From assembly GCA_026986085.1 (NCBI GenBank), contig JALSPE010000081.1:1-11451 (forward strand): 11,451 nucleotides of DNA, given 5' to 3'. Both the position numbers and the translations under genes were made by a program. Positions within the stretch are counted from its first letter, which is position 1. Every line of letters starts with the position of its first letter. A model generated the notes under the pieces. That model saw only the letters and a list, made by a program, of their open reading frames with translations. It was not told where the DNA came from and did not search any database. Positions 7,229 to 11,451 of this stretch are shown piece after piece. The stretch comes from Campylobacteraceae bacterium. GTDB lineage: Bacteria > Campylobacterota > Campylobacteria > Campylobacterales > Sulfurovaceae.

Positions 7229-7815
7229 TAGTTTTTAAGTTCTATAGTTGTTCCAACGCTTACTCTGCCCCATAGTTTATCTAAATCACTATTTGTTAGG
7301 GCAACGCAACCATCTGTCCAATCATGTGCTAATGTATAGCTATCTCCATGACCATCTGCATTCCAGTGAGGCTGTCCATGAATTGTTATTAAGCTACCTG
7401 GATCTACACCTAAATCTGCAGCTCTTCTTCTATCTTCTGCATTTGGATATGAGATTGTCATAGCTCTATATTTAACAGGGTGGCATCTTTTATTTAAAAT
7501 TTTATAAGTTCCAACAGGTGTCTTTTTATCGCCTCTTTTTACTTTGTTTCCTTGGTAATCATTTGCACCTAAAGATACAGGAAATGTCTCTATAACTTTG
7601 CCATTTTTGTATAGATACATCTTATGTTCACTCTTTACAACAACTATTTTATCTGCTGCTTTAGATGGGTCATATATTGCATCTGGTTTATTTTGGCAAT
7701 CTTCACTTGTATAGTATCCACCAGTTATTCCAGTTGGTCCAGATGGTGCTTTGCTACAACTTGTTACAAACAGAGATATTGCCAATACAGAAAGTAGTAA
7801 AAATCCTTTTTTCAT
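7228..7815 (-). CDS. L,D-transpeptidase (YkuD domain) lipoprotein
   Basis: This is a 195-residue periplasmic lipoprotein of the YkuD/ErfK family. Such enzymes act on peptidoglycan stem peptides, making 3-3 crosslinks, exchanging D-amino acids, or attaching or releasing proteins. The signal peptide ends in lipobox VTSC with the lipidated Cys20. The YkuD domain begins near residue 56 (KIVVVKSEHKMYLYKNGK) and includes KKTPVGTYKI (97-106). It carries the catalytic signature: His146-Gly147 in ITIHGQ and WTDGCVAL with nucleophile Cys170. The exact reaction cannot be told from sequence. Further cysteines (40, 111) could form a disulfide. It is the first gene of a minus-strand pair, overlapping the small charged gene by one base. 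AAAGG seven bases upstream of the ATG serves as ribosome binding site. Confidence 0.92.
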   Translation of the reverse strand: MKKGFLLLSVLAISLFVTSCSKAPSGPTGITGGYYTSEDCQNKPDAIYDPSKAADKIVVVKSEHKMYLYKNGKVIETFPVSLGANDYQGNKVKRGDKKTPVGTYKILNKRCHPVKYRAMTISYPNAEDRRRAADLGVDPGSLITIHGQPHWNADGHGDSYTLAHDWTDGCVALTNSDLDKLWGRVSVGTTIELKN

Positions 7816-7842
7816 TTAAAAGCCTTTAAATAAATTTTAGTA

Positions 7843-7848
7843 ATTGTA
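7843..7848 (-). promoter_or_regulatory. Possible -10 box for the L,D-transpeptidase gene
   Basis: The minus strand reads GATACAATTAC, giving a TACAAT hexamer 27 bases before the start codon, in the 83-bp gap after tpx. There is no recognisable -35. Confidence 0.35.
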
Positions 7849-7875
7849 TCAAAAATAGATAAAAAAGTAGATTAT

Positions 7876-7893
7876 AAGGGCTTAAAAGCCCTT
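7876..7893 (-). terminator. Hairpin after tpx, probable terminator
   Basis: AAGGGCTT-AA-AAGCCCTT is a perfect 8-bp inverted repeat five bases after the tpx stop. On the minus strand a TTTTTT run follows about ten bases after the stem, so it is an imperfect intrinsic terminator. It separates tpx from the L,D-transpeptidase gene. Confidence 0.6.
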
Positions 7894-7898
7894 GAGAA

Positions 7899-8420
7899 TT
7901 ATGCGTTTGCAGCAGTTTTTGCAGCTTCTATTGCCTCTTCATAGTTTGGTTCTTGAGTAATTTCTGGAACAACTTGTTTATATGTAATTTTTCCATCTTT
8001 ACCTACAACAAAGATAACTCTTGCAAGAACTCCAGCAAGTGGACCATCTTCTAAAAGAACACCATAAGCATTACCAAAATCTTTATTTCTAAAATCTGAG
8101 CACACTTTAATATTGTCAATTCCAGCTGCACCACACCATCTAGCTGCTGCAAAAGGTAAATCCATAGATACTGTAACAACTTCTACACCATCAAGGTTAG
8201 CAGCTTCAGTGTTAAATCTTCTTGTCTCTGCATCACAAACACCAGTATCTAAAGATGGAACTGCAACTACAAGTTGAACTTTACCTTCACCACCTACTTT
8301 TTCATCTTGTAGCATTGGATCGCAATTTACTACTGTTACCTCTGGAGCTTTATCTCCTACATTTACCTCATTACCTGCTAGTTTACAAACTGTGTCATTT
8401 TTAAATGTTACTGTTGCCAT
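7899..8420 (-). CDS. tpx: Thiol peroxidase Tpx (atypical 2-Cys peroxiredoxin)
   Basis: This enzyme reduces hydrogen peroxide and alkyl or lipid hydroperoxides using thioredoxin as electron donor; E. coli Tpx is periplasmic-associated but made without a signal, and this protein also lacks one. The 173-residue length matches the family. The peroxidatic site is PSLDTGVCDAETRRF, with Thr59 and Cys62. The resolving cysteine is Cys96 in ARWCGA, and Arg134 in VLARVIFV completes the Thr-Cys-Arg triad. These sit one position from E. coli Tpx (58/61/133). DKAPEVTVV near residue 23 is the usual peroxiredoxin start. AAGGA six bases upstream of the ATG is a good ribosome binding site. It is probably monocistronic, with a 3' hairpin. 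Confidence 0.97.
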   Translation of the reverse strand: MATVTFKNDTVCKLAGNEVNVGDKAPEVTVVNCDPMLQDEKVGGEGKVQLVVAVPSLDTGVCDAETRRFNTEAANLDGVEVVTVSMDLPFAAARWCGAAGIDNIKVCSDFRNKDFGNAYGVLLEDGPLAGVLARVIFVVGKDGKITYKQVVPEITQEPNYEEAIEAAKTAANA

Positions 8421-8567
8421 ATTTAATCCTTAATTGTTATATTTTAAACTTCATATTCAGAAGCGATAATTGAAGTATATCTTAATCGGATAAAATTTGT
8501 CTTATTTAAAATAATAAAAAAAATAATCTATTTAAATTTAGCTAATTGTGAATATAGGTTACAATAT
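8421..8567 (-). promoter_or_regulatory. tpx upstream region with possible promoter
   Basis: No gene is seen here. Reading toward tpx, a TATACT hexamer (8474-8479) is preceded after an 18-bp gap by AAGACA (8498-8503), a poor -35 match. It would give a leader of about 45 nt ending in AAGGA. No convincing PerR- or Fur-type operator was recognised. Confidence 0.4.
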
Positions 8568-8730
8568 TAGACTTCTTTCAAAACTCAATGAAGGAACATA
8601 TTATTTATTGCACATTATCTTTCATTCTCTATCTTTTTGAATTAGCTAAGGCTAGTCCTTTAAAGATATAAAATAAAATCTAATATGCACTAAACAATAT
8701 TCTCAATTCATGAGTTTTACAAGAAGTCTA
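8568..8730. mobile_element. 163-bp MITE-like element, imperfect full-length hairpin
   Basis: The left end TAGACTTCTTTCAAAACTCA (8568-8587) is matched in inverted orientation by the right end (8711-8730; reverse complement begins TAGACTTCTTGTAAAACTCA). The two differ at two bases. The similarity continues inward with gaps. The arm from about 8599 to 8636 matches the inverse of about 8662-8700 at roughly four of five positions, ending with TATCTTT against AAAGATA. A small tip hairpin AAGG-CTAGT-CCTT (8648-8660) sits in the centre. Flanks allow either a TA duplication or a 3-bp ATT duplication (8566-8568 and 8730-8732). There is no reading frame, so it would need a transposase in trans. The termini loosely resemble IS5-type ends, but the family is not established. 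Confidence 0.7.
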
Positions 8731-8807
8731 TTAGAGTTTTTATATAACTTGATATTTATTTATAGGGTTTTGTGAGATTTTTTTAGTTAAGTAGCTAAGA
8801 GGGGAGA
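8731..8807. other. Gap between the MITE and the ccoG stop
   Basis: This is AT-rich sequence with no gene. A run AGAGGGGAGA (8798-8807) faces the CT-rich ccoG stop region and can pair only imperfectly. No T-run makes it a clear terminator. Confidence 0.4.
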
Positions 8808-10253
8808 TTACTCTCTCTCTTTAGCTTTTTGTAACTCTTTTTCGTAGTTTTTCTTACTTGGGTAGATAAATACAGCTTTTCTAAATATTGATATCTTTTT
8901 CTTGTCATCTACTGCATAGGCATTTATTGTGATTGGTATAGATGTATCTTTTTGAGCATTTTTGATTAATGGATTTTTAGCTCTTAAAAGAATAGCTTTT
9001 TTTCTTTTGTTTCTAGCTTTTATCTCAAATGGCTCAGTTGGTCTTACAATCTCTATATCTTTATTATTTACACTAAAGTAGTATGTATGGTCTTTTATAT
9101 CTGTATTTTGGAATAGTCCTAAGTAGCTATTTTCTACTTTACCATCAGGTAATACTTTATATAGTCTTGTATCTTTATTTATATTTAGTAGCATATTCTC
9201 TTTTTTACTACCCATTACAAACATTGCAATAAGAACAAGCGTTAATACTCCAACATAACCAATAATTTTTGGTCTAAAGTATCTCGTTTTACCTGCATGT
9301 TTTTCAGTTTCTCTTTCGCTAGACCATTGAACAAGGCTAGGTTTACCAAGTGCTCCCATAACTGTTGTGCATGCATCTACACACTCTAAACAGTTGATAC
9401 ACTCTAGTTGAAGACCTTTTCTAATATCTATATGTGTAGGACAGACACGAACACAACTCTCACAAGCGGTGCATTCAGCTTCTGGATTTTGCTCTTTTAA
9501 ATCTTTTTGAGAATTTACAACTTTATGTTTATCCCCACCGTGACCTTCATATATTTTACCACCTCTAATTGGGTCATAAACTGCCATTATTGTATCTTCA
9601 TCGAAAAGAACTGATTGAACACGGCTATATGGGCAGATATATATACAAAAGTTCTCTTTAATAAATACAACATCAGCAATTAAGAATAGTGCAACACCAA
9701 TTACAAAACCAATCATTACTGTGTGGTTAGCAGGATCTTGAAGATATTTAAAAAAATCTTCTGGTGGCACAAAAAACCACATAAAGTCTGCTGCTGCTAT
9801 TAAGGCTAAAACAGACCATATAAGAATAGCTATAATTTGTTTAGCTCTATTTTTGCTATAATCTGGTTCTTTTTGTTTGTTTTTAATATTTTTTCTAAGT
9901 TTTAGTAGTTTTGTTTCAATAAAGTCTCTATAGATAACTCTAAATATTGTTTGAGGACATGCCCATCCACACCATGCACGACCTGCAAATGCAGTTAATG
10001 CAAATATTCCTAAAAATAGTAGCATCAACATAAATGGCATAATGTAGAGTTCTTGCATATCGAAACGAGTAAACATAAAATGTAACTGTTTGTGGTCAAA
10101 ATTTAGTAGGAAAAAGTGGTTTCCATTTATTTTAATCCAAGGCAATACCAGTGCAATTATTGATATTGCCACATATGCCCAATAGCGTTTTAATCTGTAA
10201 GGTATCCACCCTTTTAGATACTCTTTTTTGCTAACTTTAGCTGTAGTTGCCAT
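8808..10253 (-). CDS. ccoG: Cytochrome c oxidase accessory protein CcoG (FixG/RdxA family)
   Basis: This is a polytopic iron-sulfur protein that assists assembly of cbb3-type cytochrome oxidase; in other bacteria CcoG is a Cu(II) reductase supplying Cu(I). The 481-residue protein has membrane segments at about 26-40, 70-90, 139-160, 179-198 and 331-348. Cysteines 95 and 99 (GRAWCGWACPQ) and 203 and 207 (CIYICPYSR) lie in conserved membrane-proximal motifs. The two 4Fe-4S ferredoxin clusters are ligated by C261-x2-C264-x2-C267-x3-C271-P and C285-x2-C288-x2-C291-x3-C295. The C-terminal domain (about 350-470) is the periplasmic immunoglobulin-like FixG domain. AAGGAA at 10259-10264 is the ribosome binding site. 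No ccoNOP or ccoIS gene is in the window. It is divergent from moaC. Confidence 0.97.
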   Translation of the reverse strand: MATTAKVSKKEYLKGWIPYRLKRYWAYVAISIIALVLPWIKINGNHFFLLNFDHKQLHFMFTRFDMQELYIMPFMLMLLFLGIFALTAFAGRAWCGWACPQTIFRVIYRDFIETKLLKLRKNIKNKQKEPDYSKNRAKQIIAILIWSVLALIAAADFMWFFVPPEDFFKYLQDPANHTVMIGFVIGVALFLIADVVFIKENFCIYICPYSRVQSVLFDEDTIMAVYDPIRGGKIYEGHGGDKHKVVNSQKDLKEQNPEAECTACESCVRVCPTHIDIRKGLQLECINCLECVDACTTVMGALGKPSLVQWSSERETEKHAGKTRYFRPKIIGYVGVLTLVLIAMFVMGSKKENMLLNINKDTRLYKVLPDGKVENSYLGLFQNTDIKDHTYYFSVNNKDIEIVRPTEPFEIKARNKRKKAILLRAKNPLIKNAQKDTSIPITINAYAVDDKKKISIFRKAVFIYPSKKNYEKELQKAKERE

Positions 10254-10400
10254 AAAAGTTCCTTTTATTAAGTTTTAGTAAAGTTAATATAATTAGTTAT
10301 AACAAGTAGAATAATTACAAGTTATAATCTATATAATCTATATCAATACAAAAACATTTTATTACTAATTTACTTAAATAAAGTTATAATTAATAACTTT
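10254..10400. promoter_or_regulatory. Divergent ccoG-moaC promoter region
   Basis: This very AT-rich region carries the nonamer AGTTATAA(T/C) three times in the same orientation (10295-10303, 10320-10328, 10382-10390). TATAAT hexamers facing moaC occur at 10323-10328, 10332-10337 and 10385-10390. The last, about 68 bases before the moaC start, is the most likely -10. Facing ccoG, TATAAC (10296-10301) and TATATT (10286-10291) are candidates. The repeated nonamers may simply reflect overlapping promoters. Confidence 0.4.
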
Positions 10401-10435
10401 TTTACTATTTTTTTTAAATATAAAAAAATAGTAAA
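10401..10435. repeat. 14-bp perfect inverted repeat in the moaC leader
   Basis: TTTACTATTTTTTT (10401-10414) pairs perfectly with AAAAAAATAGTAAA (10422-10435) around a 7-base loop. It ends 12 bases before the moaC ribosome binding site (AAAGG, 10447-10451). It lies downstream of the best -10 box, so it would be in the transcript. It could be an operator or an RNA hairpin; being almost all A-T pairs, the RNA stem would be weak. Confidence 0.6.
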
Positions 10436-10457
10436 CAATTAAATATAAAGGCGAATT

Positions 10458-10928
10458 ATGACACTGACTCATTTAGATGATAGTGACAGACCTAAAATGG
10501 TAGATGTATCAGATAAAGATAATACTCAAAGAGTAGCAACTGCAAGTGGTATAATAAAAGTAAGCAATGAGGCATATGAAGTTGTAATAAATAACAGTGC
10601 TAAAAAGGGTCCAGTTTTACAAACAGCAGTTATTGCAGCTATTAGTGGAGCAAAAAAAACTAGTGATTTGATACCTATGTGTCATCCATTAATGCTAACT
10701 TCTGTTAAAATAGATGTGCAGGAGTTGCCAGAACTTCCTGGATTTAAACTCTATGCAACAGCAAAACTAGTAGGCAAAACAGGTGTTGAGATGGAAGCAC
10801 TAACGGCTGTTAGTGTTGGATTGCTAACCATTTATGATATGCTAAAAGCTATAGATAAGGGTATGATAATAGAGAATATTCAATTAGAGCATAAGAGTGG
10901 AGGCAAGAGTGGAGATTTTAACAGGTAG
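10458..10928 (+). CDS. moaC: Cyclic pyranopterin monophosphate synthase MoaC
   Basis: This cytoplasmic hexameric enzyme converts 3',8-cyclo-7,8-dihydro-GTP (the MoaA product) to cyclic pyranopterin monophosphate, the first pterin intermediate of molybdenum cofactor synthesis. The 156-residue protein has normal length. Conserved blocks are MVDVSDKDNTQRVA (14-27), KKGPVLQTA with Lys50, DLIPMCHPL with His76, GKTGVEMEALTAVSVG with Glu111 and Glu113, and TIYDMLKAIDKGM with Asp127 and Lys130. These match the E. coli catalytic residues with a one-residue shift. The start has AAAGG six bases upstream. moaC and the DUF493 gene are probably co-transcribed, with a 413-bp repeat-rich spacer between them. 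MoaA is not in the window. Confidence 0.97.
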   Translation: MTLTHLDDSDRPKMVDVSDKDNTQRVATASGIIKVSNEAYEVVINNSAKKGPVLQTAVIAAISGAKKTSDLIPMCHPLMLTSVKIDVQELPELPGFKLYATAKLVGKTGVEMEALTAVSVGLLTIYDMLKAIDKGMIIENIQLEHKSGGKSGDFNR

Positions 10929-10984
10929 TTACCTTACGATTAAGTTCAGTAAAAGATTAAAACCTAGCTTCCAAAAGTCAATAA
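10929..10984. other. Short unassigned stretch after moaC
   Basis: This is low-GC sequence between the moaC stop and the decayed repeat copy. No gene, hairpin with T-run or recognisable site was found. Confidence 0.4.
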
Positions 10985-11068
10985 GTGTCAAAGCGAAAGA
11001 ATACCATGTTGAGTGGGTCTCAGCAACAGTGTGGCTAAACGGCTTTGCTCATTTGGTGTCCAATCTAA
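10985..11068. repeat. Decayed upstream copy of the 86-bp tandem unit
   Basis: Hand alignment to the 86-bp unit shows an intact 3' part (GGCTTTGCTCATTTGGTGTC and the following CAATCTAA, 11041-11068). The 5' part matches at roughly two thirds of positions (CAAAGCG, CTCAGC and others), with two single-base deletions, giving 84 bp. The hairpin GTTGA...TCAGC replaces GCTGA...TCAGC, keeping the pairing through a wobble. Confidence 0.65.
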
Positions 11069-11326
11069 GAGTGCAAAGCGCGAGAGCCCTCTGCTGAAGA
11101 GAACTCAGCGTTAGCGTAGCCAAATGGGCTTTGCTCATTTGGTGTCCAATCTAAGAGCGCAAAGCGCGAGAGCCCTCTGCTGAAGAGAACTCAGCGTTAG
11201 CGTAGCCAAATGGGCTTTGCTCATTTGGTGTCCAATCTAAGAGCGCAAAGCGCGAGAGCCCTCTGCTGAAGAGAACTCAGCGTTAGCGTAGCCAAATGGG
11301 CTTTGCTCATTTGGTGTCCAATCTAA
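11069..11326. repeat. Tandem array of three 86-bp structured repeats
   Basis: Units at 11069-11154, 11155-11240 and 11241-11326 are identical except for T instead of C at 11072. Each starts GAGCGCAAAGCGCG and ends GTCCAATCTAA, at about 52% GC, far above its surroundings. Each unit holds two clear hairpins: GCTGA-AGAGAAC-TCAGC and CCAAATG-GGCTTTGCT-CATTTGG. GCGCAAAGCGC forms a further small dyad, and GCAAAGC can alternatively pair with the GCTTTGC in the loop of the second hairpin. Stops in the units and the non-triplet period rule out a coding repeat. The array lies in the presumed moaC-DUF493 transcript, ending just before the DUF493 ribosome binding site. Confidence 0.95.
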
Positions 11327-11341
11327 TAAAAGGAGTTTAAA

Positions 11342-11451
11342 ATGGTTTTAGATAAAAGCAGTAAGGATAAACCAGAGATAAATTACCCAACGAAATGGGG
11401 ATTTAAAGTAATTGGTAAAGATAGAGATAAAATAGAAGAGGCGATAAAAGA
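11342..11451 (+). CDS. DUF493 (HP0495/YbeD-like) family protein, 5' part
   Basis: The window ends after 36 complete codons, so this gene is truncated by the window edge. The N-terminus contains KPEINYPTKWGFKVIG followed by KIEEAI, which is the characteristic start of small DUF493 proteins (about 85-90 aa, ferredoxin-like fold; E. coli YbeD and H. pylori HP0495 belong here). Their role is not firmly known; YbeD has a fold like regulatory ACT-type domains. The AAAAGGAG site at 11328-11335 is well spaced for this ATG. The gene commonly follows moaC in this phylum, and here it is pushed 413 bp away by repeats. Confidence 0.82.
   Translation, partial: MVLDKSSKDKPEINYPTKWGFKVIGKDRDKIEEAIK

Noticed and set aside
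8222..8404. 60-codon plus-strand frame inside tpx
   Set aside because: It is antisense to a full-length conserved Tpx, is low in complexity and has no ribosome binding site.
8568..8730. Remnant of a transposase gene inside the MITE-like element
   Set aside because: There is no open frame of useful length on either strand; the interior is the hairpin arms.
10436..10457. Moco riboswitch upstream of moaC
   Set aside because: The leader is short and almost purely A/T, with none of the GC-containing multi-stem structure that motif needs.
10897..11097. 66-codon open frame running from the moaC end into the repeats
   Set aside because: It overlaps moaC in another frame, its 3' half is translated repeat sequence, and it has no ribosome binding site or recognisable domain.
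10985..11326. CRISPR array
   Set aside because: The units are contiguous 86-bp repeats with no variable spacers and no cas genes nearby.

Overview
The window is AT-rich (roughly 30% GC by eye, with AGA arginine codons dominant). Its gene content points to a free-living or respiratory member of the Campylobacterota (epsilonproteobacteria; Sulfurimonas/Sulfurovum-like). The main clues are CcoG for cbb3 oxidase assembly, an atypical-2-Cys Tpx, small MoaC and MobA proteins, and the start of a DUF493 (HP0495-type) gene downstream of moaC. The assignment rests on protein style and neighbourhood and was not confirmed by any search.

Layout. (1) 14-1174: an MscS-type mechanosensitive channel, followed by a 245-bp spacer holding a double palindrome that looks like a REP/BIME-type element. 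(2) 1420-4822, plus strand: a tightly overlapping four-gene operon of a GspF/PilC-type inner-membrane protein, an RDD membrane protein, a 12-TM MFS transporter with a TTG start, and MobA. (3) 4938-5741: a CAP/SCP-domain lipoprotein with its own promoter. Its stop codon abuts the stop of a convergent gene. (4) 5742-7815, minus strand: an L,D-transpeptidase lipoprotein, then a 1-nt overlapping small charged protein of unknown function, then an exported four-cysteine protein of unknown function with a GTG start and probably its own promoter. (5) 7899-8420, minus: thiol peroxidase with a 3' hairpin. (6) 8421-8807: a gene-free stretch holding the tpx promoter and a 163-bp MITE-like imperfect hairpin. 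(7) 8808-10253, minus: ccoG. (8) 10254-10457: a divergent AT-rich promoter region with a 14-bp perfect inverted repeat in the moaC leader. (9) 10458-11451, plus: moaC, then 413 bp without a gene dominated by an 86-bp tandem repeat array (three nearly identical copies and one decayed copy, about 52% GC), then the 5' part of a DUF493 gene.

Function. Two molybdenum-cofactor genes (mobA, moaC) lie in separate transcription units, as expected for an organism with Mo/W respiratory enzymes. ccoG fits microaerobic cbb3 respiration and tpx handles peroxide. The middle block is envelope-oriented (CAP lipoprotein, L,D-transpeptidase lipoprotein, exported unknown protein). No complete mobile-element gene, tRNA, rRNA or CRISPR array is present. 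The unexplained signals are mostly non-coding: the structured tandem array splitting moaC from DUF493, the hairpin MITE between tpx and ccoG, and the double palindrome after the channel gene.
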